From JADCRZ01 sp031399065 (GTDB taxonomy: Bacteria; Bacteroidota; Bacteroidia; Chitinophagales; Chitinophagaceae): a stretch of DNA of 64,000 nt. This document shows positions 1-8,759 of this stretch, piece by piece. How positions within the stretch are numbered: position 1 is the first letter of the stretch; every line of letters begins with the position of its first letter. The notes beneath the pieces are model-generated. The model was not told the DNA's origin. It worked only from the letters and a program-made list of their open reading frames with translations, and made no database searches. Both the position numbers and the translations under genes were made by a program. The DNA lies in NCBI GenBank assembly GCA_031399065.1, contig JANNOM010000022.1, positions 21,501-85,500 on the forward strand, in the 5' to 3' direction.

Positions 1-103
1 AGATCTTCCAGAAGATTCTAACGGAATTTTTCATACTATGTAATGTAATAAAATTAGGTATGCTTGGTCAATCAAAAATCTTACCTGAAAACAGATATAA
101 ACA

Positions 104-3100
104 CTAAAACCCGAGATCCGGATATGCTTCTGCCAGAAACTTGCGATAGGTGCCCATATCCTTCCTGGTTTTTAACAGTTCGAGGTTTTCCTCCGAAATC
201 ATAATGATGGAATATTTCTCAGGTTTTAACCAGGGGATTATGTTTTTAGCCGCCATTTTTTTCACATTGTCGGCATATGCGAATGCCGCCGCTGCATTCT
301 GAAATGGCTGGAACAGCAACAATTTAACATCGTCATTCAGCGAAAAATTAATGCTTTCTATCGACCTGCCGGAAAATGTTTCTTTGTTGTACCGGTTAAA
401 TGCGTTCCTGGCTTCCGTAACATACACCGGGTCTACTTTGTCCATCACGAATAGTACGAGGTGCGCCTGCTCGGGATTACGTGTGTAGTTGGAAGGTACG
501 GTGATTGGTTTTTTAATCATTCCTGCCGTATCCAGGGAAGGCGGTTTAGCTGCATTGCCCAGGGTAACGGGCTTTCGTCCGGGCAGGTCCGGTGTTTTTA
601 TATTCGCTGAACGTATGTCTTTTTCGGGAACTTCCGGTACGGCGGCGATTTCTTTGACGGCGGCGGGTGCAGCAGCAGCCGTATCTTTTACAGGTGCGGT
701 ATTCAGCGGTGGCTGGTTCACTATCACCAACGCGGTAGTATCTTCTTCCGGGCGTTTGATTTCCAGGTTGGTAAGATAGGTTTCTATCTCCTGGCGCCGG
801 TTAAGCACGGCCAGCAGTCGTTTACTTTTTTCTGCCAGGGGCACTCCGGGATATAAAGAAATCACATCGTTCAATATTTTTTTTGCCGTGGAGTCTTCCC
901 GCTGTTTGATATGATATACGGCTTCTATATACAGCAGCTGGGGTGTCCAGTGGTTTTTACCATATACGCTGTCCGCCTTTTTCTTTTTATCCAGCGCTTC
1001 CGCGAACCGGCCTTCTATAAACTGGTTATATACATCGTCATAGGCGGCAGTGGCTTCGTTTTTACGCAAGCTGTCGGCGGAAATTCCTCCCGGCGATTTA
1101 TTGAGCTTTTCATTGAAGGAACCGTTCGGAAATTTGCTGGCAAGGGTCTGTTTAACCTGTTGCATGTTGCCCGGCTTACCTACTTTACTATAGCAATAAT
1201 AAAGATTGAACCAGGCTTCCTCTGCGTGTACGGAAGCAGGATAGGTGCTCAGCATTCTTTCATAAGACCCGATGGCGGCATTGTATTCTTCCAGGCCATC
1301 CTGGTAAGCTTTGCCCAGTTCGAACAGAGCATGTTCGGTAGAGTCGCGGGATATCTTTTTTAATTCTTCCGTAAGCGGCAGATTGGCCAATAATCCTTCG
1401 TACGAAAAGTCGGCAGTTTTGGTATTACTGTTAGCGCTGCTGGCAGCACCGCTGTTATTGTTCACGGCAAATTGAGCTGCCGCCGCAGCACTTCTCCGCC
1501 AACTGTCACTATTGGCCCGGTCGCCCCATTTCGAACGGAATTCAGCATTGCCCTTCGTCTTAAGATTAGCGTTACTGAAGTACCATTCGCCTTTCGCCGT
1601 TGCACCAAACAAGTCGGCGGCCCCTTTATTGCCTGCAAGATCGATGGCGGAGGCAGAACCGGAAGATAGCTCCCTGTCCTTCAACCCTGCTTTTTTACGC
1701 AGTTGTTTGGCCAGTGCTTTTAAAAACACAGTCCTTTCATTTTCCGGCAGGGCGGCTATGCGCTGCAGGCTGTCCTGCCGTTCCACGATGCTGGCATGCA
1801 GGGCGATCTTATCCAGTGCCGATTTAAGAGATGTGAATTTAGCCAGCTCTGCGGGCGGAATAACGCTGGTGTTTACACTGTCGTAAAATCCTTTTGCTGC
1901 CACATACTGATGCTCGTTAAAAGCGATATCTCCCAGGGCCAGGTAAGAGCGGCTTTTCTGGTCGGGATTGTTCATGCTCGATTTGATACTTTTGAGCAGC
2001 AGGGTTTTTGCGATTTCCGGGTGGTTGTGTTCCAGCTCTATGTTGGCGGCGGTATAGTATACGATATCCCTGTATTGATAATACTTATCTTTCCGCGCCA
2101 TTTTTATCAGCGCTTCCAGTGCTTCCTGTACGTCTTTTTCATTGCCTGACCCGCCCTGCCGCAGTCCGTTCAATATAGAATATACTTCCAGCAGGGGATC
2201 GATGGTATGCTTTGTTACTTTTTCATAGTATTGCTGGGAAACCGCATGTTTATCCGCCCGCTCATACAACTGAGCTATCAGGTACTCCCAGCGTGCCTGC
2301 TCCTGTCTGGTCTCCAGCGTAACGAGTGCCTGCTCGAGGTGATGGGCAGCACTGTCGTACATATTCTGTTTATAACACCACAAAGCCTGCACTTCGTGCA
2401 GGTGGGGATGCAGCCGTTCGGGAAACAGGGGGTCATTCTTAAGGGTTTCTATGAGCCCGGATGCCTCCGACAACTGGTCTTTAGCCAGGTAGGTTCTTAT
2501 TTGCCAGATGAACGATTCATTCCTGCTCGGCGGCCTTGTAAGTGCGCGGTGTGCTATATTCTGTTTTTCTTTGGTGGATATGGAAAATATATTGCCCCCT
2601 TCATTGGAATTGCTGCCAATCACTTTGTCCCAGCCATCATCTTCCTTCGGGGAAAAAGCATAGTTCACATATTGAAAAGTAAGATAAGCGGAGTCGAGCT
2701 GGTTGCGGTAATAATAAGCCTGGCCTATTAACAGATATAGATTGTCGATATAACTGTTTCGTAAGTCATGCAGCAGGATGCCTGCGGTTGATTTATAAAT
2801 AATGGAATCCAGGTCTGTTTTATAAGTGCCGGTCGTTTGAAGATCGTAATTGTAAAAAGGAAGCAGCTTTGTATAATCGTCCCTGAAAGAGGCTTTTGCG
2901 CGGGCGACCACTTCGTTCAGCCGGTTGTTGGCATTAAAGTAATAATTGTAGTGGGTAATGGTATTCTGCATGAAACGCCGGGGCGCAGTAAACTTCTTCT
3001 CCCCGGTTTTTTCTGACGCCAGCCGCTGATTCTCGAACTTGGCTGGTTTCTTCAGTTCAAAATTCGAATTGGGCTGGGCAAAAATTCCGGAAAAAAAAAC

Positions 3101-3139
3101 AAAGACCGGTATTATGAATAATATAAATCGTTTCACCAA
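104..3139 (-). CDS. porW: PorW/SprE-like type IX secretion / gliding TPR protein
   Basis: The 1011-aa product resembles the PorW/SprE family, which is needed for type IX secretion and gliding in Bacteroidota. The N-terminal conserved block (about residues 55-165, with YNYYFNANNRLNEV, LLPFYNYDL and the FSPKEDDG stretch) is the family signature as I remember it. TPR-like helical repeats follow, then a low-complexity Ala/Pro linker (about 790-870) and a small C-terminal domain. Residues 1-21 look like a Sec signal peptide ending IFAQ. P. gingivalis PorW is a lipoprotein, but no lipobox cysteine is visible here. There is no ATG near the start: the frame opens with TTG then GTG after an in-frame stop, so translation begins at 3139 or 3136. 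The gene diverges from the bactofilin cluster. Confidence 0.85.
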   Translation of the reverse strand: MVKRFILFIIPVFVFFSGIFAQPNSNFELKKPAKFENQRLASEKTGEKKFTAPRRFMQNTITHYNYYFNANNRLNEVVARAKASFRDDYTKLLPFYNYDLQTTGTYKTDLDSIIYKSTAGILLHDLRNSYIDNLYLLIGQAYYYRNQLDSAYLTFQYVNYAFSPKEDDGWDKVIGSNSNEGGNIFSISTKEKQNIAHRALTRPPSRNESFIWQIRTYLAKDQLSEASGLIETLKNDPLFPERLHPHLHEVQALWCYKQNMYDSAAHHLEQALVTLETRQEQARWEYLIAQLYERADKHAVSQQYYEKVTKHTIDPLLEVYSILNGLRQGGSGNEKDVQEALEALIKMARKDKYYQYRDIVYYTAANIELEHNHPEIAKTLLLKSIKSSMNNPDQKSRSYLALGDIAFNEHQYVAAKGFYDSVNTSVIPPAELAKFTSLKSALDKIALHASIVERQDSLQRIAALPENERTVFLKALAKQLRKKAGLKDRELSSGSASAIDLAGNKGAADLFGATAKGEWYFSNANLKTKGNAEFRSKWGDRANSDSWRRSAAAAAQFAVNNNSGAASSANSNTKTADFSYEGLLANLPLTEELKKISRDSTEHALFELGKAYQDGLEEYNAAIGSYERMLSTYPASVHAEEAWFNLYYCYSKVGKPGNMQQVKQTLASKFPNGSFNEKLNKSPGGISADSLRKNEATAAYDDVYNQFIEGRFAEALDKKKKADSVYGKNHWTPQLLYIEAVYHIKQREDSTAKKILNDVISLYPGVPLAEKSKRLLAVLNRRQEIETYLTNLEIKRPEEDTTALVIVNQPPLNTAPVKDTAAAAPAAVKEIAAVPEVPEKDIRSANIKTPDLPGRKPVTLGNAAKPPSLDTAGMIKKPITVPSNYTRNPEQAHLVLFVMDKVDPVYVTEARNAFNRYNKETFSGRSIESINFSLNDDVKLLLFQPFQNAAAAFAYADNVKKMAAKNIIPWLKPEKYSIIMISEENLELLKTRKDMGTYRKFLAEAYPDLGF

Positions 3140-3290
3140 ATTGATAATAGCTTAACGCTCGCAAGCTAGGTTGTTATAACTGAATTTCCTGAAATTTATT
3201 GTCTGGTAAAATCATAAAGAATGACCGGTAAAACCGGGTGCCTGACAGTTGCCGGGATATTATTATCTTTATCAGACTGAATTGCATTTT

Positions 3291-3686
3291 ATGGCCAAAC
3301 TGGATGCCAATAATACCCTGAAACGCTTACACAACCGCTACCGGCTTGTGGTGATGAACGATGATACCTATGAAGAAGTAGTCACGTTTAAACTGTCGAG
3401 AATGAGCGTGTATATAGGATTGTGCACCATTTTTGTTATGCTTACCGGGCTTACCGTAGCGCTCATTATTTTTACCCCCCTGAAAATGTATATCCCTGAT
3501 TACGGCGATGCCACCAGCACAAGGGAACTGAGGGAATTAAAAATGAGAACGGACTCGCTGCAACAGGCAATGAATTATAAAGATAAATACCTGGACAATA
3601 TTAAAAGTGTACTGGAGGGAGATATTGCTGTGAGAAAAGATACTACAACACTACAAATTCCCGTTCCTGAAAGATCAACTGATTAA
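3291..3686 (+). CDS. Short membrane protein resembling the N-terminus of Bacteroidota M23 peptidases
   Basis: This 131-aa protein has a cytoplasmic N-terminus (LKRLHNRYRLVVMNDDTYEE), one membrane segment at about residues 39-61, and a periplasmic tail with a short coiled-coil stretch (about 77-110). The same N-terminal block and membrane segment begin a family of Bacteroidota M23 endopeptidases that normally continue into an LytM domain. Here the protein stops before any peptidase domain, and no HxH motif is present. I chose the ATG at 3291 because the conserved block starts directly after it. It lies 52 nt upstream of the bactofilin gene. M23 peptidases and bactofilins are often neighbours, so a scaffold or anchoring role is an inference. 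Confidence 0.6.
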   Translation: MAKLDANNTLKRLHNRYRLVVMNDDTYEEVVTFKLSRMSVYIGLCTIFVMLTGLTVALIIFTPLKMYIPDYGDATSTRELRELKMRTDSLQQAMNYKDKYLDNIKSVLEGDIAVRKDTTTLQIPVPERSTD

Positions 3687-3738
3687 TTGTAAGATCCTAT
3701 ATAATAAATCATAATTTGAAATCCTAAAATCTGACAGT

Positions 3739-4182
3739 ATGTTTAATGGAAAATCCAAAGTAGACGCGCCCCGCGAGACGGGCGGCAACAGCACCAGCCT
3801 CATCGGCGCAGGCACTACCTTTAAAGGAGATATCAATTCCAACGCCGATCTCCGTATCGATGGCACACTTACCGGGAATATTTTCAGTACCGCCAAAATC
3901 ATCATCGGCGCCAACGGCCTGGTGGAAGGCGATATATCCGGTCAGCAGGCCGATATCCATGGCAAAGTAGTAGGAACCATTAAAGTAAAGGATCTGCTGC
4001 AGTTAAAAGGGACTTCTGTAGTAAACGGTAATATCCACGCGGGTAATCTCCAGATCGATACTTCGGCTTCTTTTAACGGGCAATGCCAGATGGCCCCCCC
4101 GGACGCTTCTGCGGCCCGTAGCCAGGCGAAGGAAGAGAAACCGGTAAAAGTGATGGAGACGCATGTCGCCCTCGCCCAGTAA
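3739..4182 (+). CDS. Bactofilin family protein
   Basis: The 147-aa product is a bactofilin (DUF583), a small cytoskeletal protein that polymerises without nucleotide and scaffolds cell-wall enzymes at the inner face of the membrane. The core (about residues 18-115) shows the right-handed beta-helix pattern of short hydrophobic/Gly repeats (TTFKGDINSNADLRIDG, LVEGDISGQQADIHGKVVG, SVVNGNIHAGNLQID). Disordered tails flank it, the C-terminal one being Ala/Lys/Glu-rich. Length is normal for the family. The next gene starts inside its last 20 nt, which suggests translational coupling. Confidence 0.93.
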   Translation: MFNGKSKVDAPRETGGNSTSLIGAGTTFKGDINSNADLRIDGTLTGNIFSTAKIIIGANGLVEGDISGQQADIHGKVVGTIKVKDLLQLKGTSVVNGNIHAGNLQIDTSASFNGQCQMAPPDASAARSQAKEEKPVKVMETHVALAQ

Positions 4183-4393
4183 AAACAACAATAACAGAGA
4201 TCTCTGGCGTTATGCCGGGCTCACCACACAGATATTTGCCGGCCTGGGCATAGGCGTGCTGGCGGGTATAAAATGTGACGAATGGCTGCGTATTTCCGTG
4301 CCTGTATTCGTTTGGTTAATACCTTTGATCATCATCATTGTTATTATTTACAAACTGATAAAAGACACGGCCAATAAAAATGAGCGAAAATAA
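4163..4393 (+). CDS. AtpZ/AtpI-like small membrane protein
   Basis: The 76-aa protein has two membrane segments (about residues 18-36 and 47-65) and the pattern YAGLTTQIFAGLGIGVLAGIKCDEWL that marks the AtpZ/AtpI family. Members normally head the F0F1 ATP synthase operon and help c-ring assembly or Mg2+/Ca2+ transport. It overlaps the bactofilin gene by 20 nt and the next gene by 14 nt. The ATP synthase genes expected after it are absent; an SprT-like protease is found two genes on. Confidence 0.75.
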   Translation: MSPSPSKNNNNRDLWRYAGLTTQIFAGLGIGVLAGIKCDEWLRISVPVFVWLIPLIIIIVIIYKLIKDTANKNERK

Positions 4394-4796
4394 CAACGTG
4401 CCCTTCAAAGCATTTATACCGGTAATTGCCGTTTTTGTGATCGTTAATGCCTTTGCCATTGTATTCAGTGGCCGGCTTGCATCCTGGAACGTTGATCAGT
4501 CTATGGTTATCTACGGCAACCTCCTGTTGTTCGTTGTTACCTTGTGTTCCTGGTTCTTCCATCGCAGCGCTATCAATGCCGGTAATATCCAGGTTTTTTT
4601 GCGCAATGTATATACGGCCATGCTGCTTAAACTTTTCGTTTGTGTCATCACTTTCTTCTTTTATGTCTATTATGTTGGCAGCAGCTTTGTGAACAAGCCT
4701 GCTTTATTCATTGTTATGTTCCTTTACCTGGCGTATACGTTTATAGAGCTGGGTATTTTGATACAGTATAGCAAGAAGCGCAATAGCAATGGCTAA
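4380..4796 (+). CDS. Four-helix membrane protein next to AtpZ
   Basis: This 138-aa protein is almost wholly hydrophobic, with four predicted membrane segments (about residues 11-30, 42-60, 79-99 and 107-128) and a short basic C-terminus. I cannot assign it to a named family with certainty. Its position directly after an AtpZ-like gene and its topology suggest the small AtpI-like protein that often stands between atpZ and atpB in Bacteroidota. It overlaps the gene before it by 14 nt and the sprT-like gene after it by 8 nt, so the three are probably one transcript. Confidence 0.6.
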   Translation: MSENNNVPFKAFIPVIAVFVIVNAFAIVFSGRLASWNVDQSMVIYGNLLLFVVTLCSWFFHRSAINAGNIQVFLRNVYTAMLLKLFVCVITFFFYVYYVGSSFVNKPALFIVMFLYLAYTFIELGILIQYSKKRNSNG

Positions 4797-5418
4797 AAAA
4801 GAAGCTCCGTTCTCCTCTCTGCAACCCTATCTGCCGGATGGCTCCCTGCCACTGGTACTCGAATACATCCATCAATATAAAGTACACCTGACGATTACGC
4901 GGGAACGCAAAACCGTACTGGGCGATTACCGCCATGCCATCGATGGAAAAAATCACCGCATTAGCGTAAATGGCAACCTAAATTCTTATTCTTTCCTGAT
5001 AACGCTGATCCATGAACTGGCTCATCTTGCTACGTTTCTGCAGTATGGCAACCGGGTAGCCTCTCACGGTAAAGAATGGAAAAATACGTACCGGCATCTG
5101 CTGGTGAAATTTATGGAGCTGCAATTGTTTCCTCCGGATATCCGGGGGGCATTGGAGCAGTCATTGCACGACCTCCCGGCGAGCAGCTGTGCCGATGAAG
5201 GGTTGATGCGGGTGTTAAAAAAATATGACACTCCCGGCAGCGGCCAGGTAATGGTGGAACAGATTGCGGAGGGTGCATCGTTCGTGCTGGAAGGAGGAAG
5301 GGTATTTACCAGGGGGAAGCGGCTACGCAAAAGGTTTCAGTGTATGGAACTGGCTACCGGAAAACTTTACCTGTTCAGCCCCGTGTATGAAGTAATGCCA
5401 TATGCATCCAATGCGTAA
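4789..5418 (+). CDS. SprT-like zinc metalloprotease domain protein
   Basis: The 209-aa protein carries the SprT/Spartan-type zinc motif HELAH (H75, E76, H79), with a third likely ligand at H93 in SHGKEW. The family is related to eukaryotic Spartan proteases that degrade DNA-crosslinked proteins, but bacterial members of this form are little characterised. The C-terminal part (about 165-205, RGKRLRKRFQCMELATGKLYLFSP) is the family's small C-terminal domain; the paired-cysteine zinc ribbon of some members is not evident. The start overlaps the preceding gene by 8 nt. An intrinsic terminator lies 160 nt downstream. Confidence 0.82.
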   Translation: MAKKEAPFSSLQPYLPDGSLPLVLEYIHQYKVHLTITRERKTVLGDYRHAIDGKNHRISVNGNLNSYSFLITLIHELAHLATFLQYGNRVASHGKEWKNTYRHLLVKFMELQLFPPDIRGALEQSLHDLPASSCADEGLMRVLKKYDTPGSGQVMVEQIAEGASFVLEGGRVFTRGKRLRKRFQCMELATGKLYLFSPVYEVMPYASNA

Positions 5419-5579
5419 CACATATTTATTTAAAACAACGGTATAAAATTATTGGCGGGTATCATTTTGAGTACGATATTTGGTTATCGCCCATTACAAT
5501 TCCTAAGAAGTCCATCTTTTAAAATCAGGTCCTGATGATAGCCTGTACCGGCCTGTTGCAAGCTATTGCATACATAAGT

Positions 5580-5613
5580 ATCCCCGCAGGGTAATCCGTT
5601 GCGGGGATTTTTT
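5580..5613 (+). terminator. Intrinsic terminator after the bactofilin-sprT cluster
   Basis: Perfect 9-bp arms ATCCCCGCA (5580-5588) and TGCGGGGAT (5600-5608) are followed by a T run to 5613. The T run follows only on the + strand, so it mainly stops transcripts coming from the sprT-like gene. It lies between the convergent sprT-like and sucC genes. Confidence 0.85.
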
Positions 5614-5633
5614 ATTTCATTAACTGACCGATG

Positions 5634-6845
5634 TTAACTAACTGCTTTATTCACAAGATCGGCTGCTTCACTTAGCAGGATGGCCGATTGTACTTTCAGG
5701 CCGCTTTCGTCGATTAGCTTTTTAGCTTCGGTTGCATTAGTGCCCTGCAGGCGCACGATGATGGGTATGGAAATATTACCCATGGTCTTGTAAGCATCTA
5801 TTACTCCCTGCGCAACCCGGTCGCAGCGAACGATACCACCGAATATATTAATAAGGATGGCCTTTACTTTTGGATCTTTCAGGATAATACGAAAACCGGC
5901 TTCCACCGTCTGTGCGTTCGCGGTACCGCCCACATCAAGGAAGTTGGCCGGCTCGCCACCGCTTAGCTTGATCATATCCATGGTCGCCATTGCCAGTCCC
6001 GCCCCGTTTACCATACAACCCACATTACCATCCAGCTTTACGAAGTTGAGGTTAAATTTTCCGGCTTCTACTTCGGTAGGATCTTCTTCAGATACGTCTC
6101 TCAGCACACCGAGGTCCGGGTGACGCATAATGGAGTTATCGTCAAGGCTCATTTTGCAGTCAACCGCTATGATCTTTTCATCACTCGTTTTAAAGAGCGG
6201 GTTAATCTCCAGCATGGCGCAGTCAAGACCTACATACGCATTATAAAGATTCGTAACAAATTTTACCATATTCTTAAAAGCCTCTCCGCTCAACCCGAAG
6301 TTGAAAGCGATCTTCCGGGCCTGGAAAGCCTGTAACGGGCCGCCCGGGTTCACCAGTTCCTTATAGATCTTATCAGGCGTATTATGCGCCACTTCCTCTA
6401 TATCCATTCCACCCTCGGTACTGTACATAATTACATTCTGGCCGTTGGCACGGTCCAGCAGGATAGAAAGGTAGAATTCCTTTACAGGATTCGGTCCTTC
6501 ATAGTACACATCCTGTGCTACCAGCACCTTACTTACCAGTTTACCGGCTGGTCCCGTTTGTATGGTTACCAGCGTTCCACCCAGTATATTCTGGGCGATC
6601 TCTTTCACGGCTTCCGCGTTCTTCCCTACTGCCACGCCCCTTTGTTCCTTGCCTTCTATTTTACCCTTACCCCGGCCGCCGGCGTGGATCTGCGCCTTCA
6701 CTACGGCGAAATTACTGCCGTAGATGGTTTTAATCTGGCGGTACGCTTCTTCGGCTTCGCCCGGGGTGCTGCAGGCAAACCCTTCCTGTACCGGCACCTG
6801 GTATTTTTTCAGTAATTCCTTTGCTTGATATTCGTGCAGATTCAT
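5634..6845 (-). CDS. sucC: Succinyl-CoA ligase (ADP-forming) subunit beta
   Basis: The 403-aa product matches SucC, the ATP-grasp subunit of succinyl-CoA synthetase, which makes ATP or GTP from succinyl-CoA in the TCA cycle together with SucD. It starts with the canonical MNLHEYQAKELLKKYQVPV and contains the nucleotide-binding stretch VVKAQIHAGGRGKGK, the metal-binding ALEINP-like block (CAMLEINPLF) and the C-terminal GGIVRCD motif. Length is normal for the family. sucD is not adjacent, which is common in Bacteroidota. A TAAATTCG sequence (6868 to 6861, minus strand) 15 nt before the start resembles the Bacteroidota -7 element. Confidence 0.97.
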   Translation of the reverse strand: MNLHEYQAKELLKKYQVPVQEGFACSTPGEAEEAYRQIKTIYGSNFAVVKAQIHAGGRGKGKIEGKEQRGVAVGKNAEAVKEIAQNILGGTLVTIQTGPAGKLVSKVLVAQDVYYEGPNPVKEFYLSILLDRANGQNVIMYSTEGGMDIEEVAHNTPDKIYKELVNPGGPLQAFQARKIAFNFGLSGEAFKNMVKFVTNLYNAYVGLDCAMLEINPLFKTSDEKIIAVDCKMSLDDNSIMRHPDLGVLRDVSEEDPTEVEAGKFNLNFVKLDGNVGCMVNGAGLAMATMDMIKLSGGEPANFLDVGGTANAQTVEAGFRIILKDPKVKAILINIFGGIVRCDRVAQGVIDAYKTMGNISIPIIVRLQGTNATEAKKLIDESGLKVQSAILLSEAADLVNKAVS

Positions 6846-7205
6846 ACTTACAATTTGGTGCGAATTTAGGGTAAAACTTCCAGTTTATAACCGGCTGTTT
6901 TTCTCCGCTACAAACTTTAATTCGGTGTGTTCTTTAAGTACCGGCAGCGGATACAATGATGCCTTCTATGCAAAGCCGATGGCAAGTGCCGTATTATAAC
7001 AAACTGGTTGATTGAAAGTGGGTGATCTACCTCAATTCTTATAGAGTGCAGTCTTCTTACTTTATAATGTTCTTTAAAGAATTTGAGATATGGGGATAAG
7101 ATTTTAACAGGTATATCATTTGTTTTCAGTGTTTCTTCCCGGCACTTCCCTAATTTTACTATTTTCTGATATCATGATTTATTGATAGATAGAATAACCG
7201 TTATT
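6846..7205. other. Intergenic region between sucC and a lipoprotein gene
   Basis: This 360-nt AT-rich divergent spacer contains the likely sucC promoter near 6861-6868. I see no open frame with a recognisable product, no tRNA and no strong hairpin. A TAATTTTA at 7151-7158 is a one-mismatch -7 candidate for the downstream lipoprotein gene. Confidence 0.4.
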
Positions 7206-7988
7206 ATGAAATTACTGAACCCTTTTTTTGCGTTATTTATCTTAGTATCGTTAACGTCTTGTATAAAAGATGTGGAAGATGTGGAAGAGAACCGTTTCGA
7301 CGCCGATTGTGAAGCCATTAAAAAGGCAAAAATCAACGTGGCCAAATCAACTTATTATGCAGGCGATAGCATTAATTTTAGTACAACCAAGATTATAAAC
7401 GCACAATATTCTTGGCAAACAAGTAGTTCACGGGGTGATGTTTCGATATCTGAGAAATTGTTTATCGGATCTTGTACAAAAGGAGACCAGGCGTGGTACT
7501 TTCTATCTATAGGTAGTTTTAATTGCGACCCTAAATTTGACAGTGTTTATATTACTGTGATCAACAAGCCGGTAGATGCGCCGTGTTCGCCAGCTAAAAA
7601 TATGATCTCGTTCAGCTCGCTGGAAAATATTAGTACTGCCAATGCGGTATTAAGCATAGACCGCACGGTTAATTTTAAAAAAATAAGGATTTCACAGGGA
7701 ATTGGCTATCCCACCATGGAAATCTTTTTTCCGCAATACTGGAACGATAAAGAGTTTGAAGATGGTGTTTACATTACTCAGGCAACATTGGATTTCGGCA
7801 GTAATGTGTATGGTGCACAAATGTCTGTCACCGATCAAAGCATATATTTCGTGGCGCATCCGGGTAAAATATATCTGAGTCATGTAAATGGCAAACTGAG
7901 GATAGTTTTTTGTAATATCACCCTCACCGGTTCATTGGGCGGACCGACGTTTACTACTACAGCCGCGAGTGACTTCACACTAAAGTAA
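7206..7988 (+). CDS. Secreted lipoprotein of unknown function
   Basis: The 260-aa product has a lipoprotein signal peptide with lipobox SLTSC (C19), so it should be anchored to the outer or inner membrane. After a short acidic linker, residues of about 40-120 look like an Ig/PKD-type beta-sandwich (YYAGDSINFSTT...YSWQT), and the remainder is beta-rich with spaced cysteines. I do not recognise a named family. I chose the ATG at 7206 because it gives a clean signal peptide. The gene is more AT-rich than its neighbours and stands alone between two spacers, which fits a variable surface or accessory protein. Confidence 0.7.
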   Translation: MKLLNPFFALFILVSLTSCIKDVEDVEENRFDADCEAIKKAKINVAKSTYYAGDSINFSTTKIINAQYSWQTSSSRGDVSISEKLFIGSCTKGDQAWYFLSIGSFNCDPKFDSVYITVINKPVDAPCSPAKNMISFSSLENISTANAVLSIDRTVNFKKIRISQGIGYPTMEIFFPQYWNDKEFEDGVYITQATLDFGSNVYGAQMSVTDQSIYFVAHPGKIYLSHVNGKLRIVFCNITLTGSLGGPTFTTTAASDFTLK

Positions 7989-8158
7989 CAAAGAAAACTA
8001 ATGCACGTAATTACATATCTCTTACTTGATCCAAATGTATGTCTTGCGGAGTTGCCTGCTCACCGCTTTCCCTTTATGTGAGAAACAGGTTAGTGTTGGT
8101 GAATAATTATCCTCCTTTTAAAAGGTTTCAGAAAAATTGTTGCAATTTTACTTGAATA

Positions 8159-8725
8159 ATGACCGACTTTTCAAAAGATATAGAACAAGCACTCGAAATA
8201 CTCAAACGTGGCGGCATCATCCTATATCCAACTGACACCATTTGGGGACTGGGCTGCGACGCTACCAACGCGGCGGCTGTAGACCGCATATATACCTTAA
8301 AGCGGCGGCCGACAAGTAAAAGCATGATAGTGCTGGTGGCTGAAGAAAGGGATGTACTGCAATACGTGGCAGGCCTCGATATGCAGATATTTGAATACCT
8401 GGAAAAAACGGAGCGGCCAACTACCGTCATTTACGAAGGAGCCATCGGCCTCGCCGATAATGTCGTGAATGAGGATGGAAGTGTGGCCATCCGCATTGTA
8501 AAAGACGAATTTTGCCGGCACCTGGTCAAGCGGTTCCGGAAACCAATAGTATCTACTTCGGCGAATATTTCAGGGCAATCTTCTTCCGGGTTGTATAAAG
8601 ACATTCCGGAGGAAATAAAAAATGAGGTGGACTACCAGGTTAAGTACCGGCAACAAGAGGAAACCCCTGGCCAGCCTTCATCGATCATTACCTGGAAAAG
8701 CGGAATAGTGAACGTGCTGAGATGA
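8159..8725 (+). CDS. L-threonylcarbamoyladenylate synthase (Sua5/YciO/YrdC)
   Basis: The 188-aa protein is a Sua5/YrdC-family enzyme, which makes threonylcarbamoyl-AMP from threonine, bicarbonate and ATP for the t6A modification at position 37 of ANN-decoding tRNAs. It shows the YrdC signature (GGIILYPTDTIWGLGCDATN, KRRPTSKSMIVLV, RPTTVIYEGA, PIVSTSANISGQ). Length fits the single-domain YrdC form. A GT9 glycosyltransferase follows on the same strand. Confidence 0.92.
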   Translation: MTDFSKDIEQALEILKRGGIILYPTDTIWGLGCDATNAAAVDRIYTLKRRPTSKSMIVLVAEERDVLQYVAGLDMQIFEYLEKTERPTTVIYEGAIGLADNVVNEDGSVAIRIVKDEFCRHLVKRFRKPIVSTSANISGQSSSGLYKDIPEEIKNEVDYQVKYRQQEETPGQPSSIITWKSGIVNVLR

Positions 8726-8759
8726 TGTTTCACCGATCTTATTAGTAGCTTTGGCCCGC

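Noticed and set aside
3..16. Short palindrome ATCTTC-CA-GAAGAT at the window edge
   Set aside because: Six-base arms without context; the flanking sequence is outside the window.
2207..2731. Open frame of 174 codons antisense to porW
   Set aside because: Shadow of the TPR coding region; no conserved motif seen.
5523..5536. Palindrome around ATCAGG-T-CCTGAT after the sprT-like gene
   Set aside because: Short and not linked to a promoter or T run; the real terminator lies 45 nt further on.
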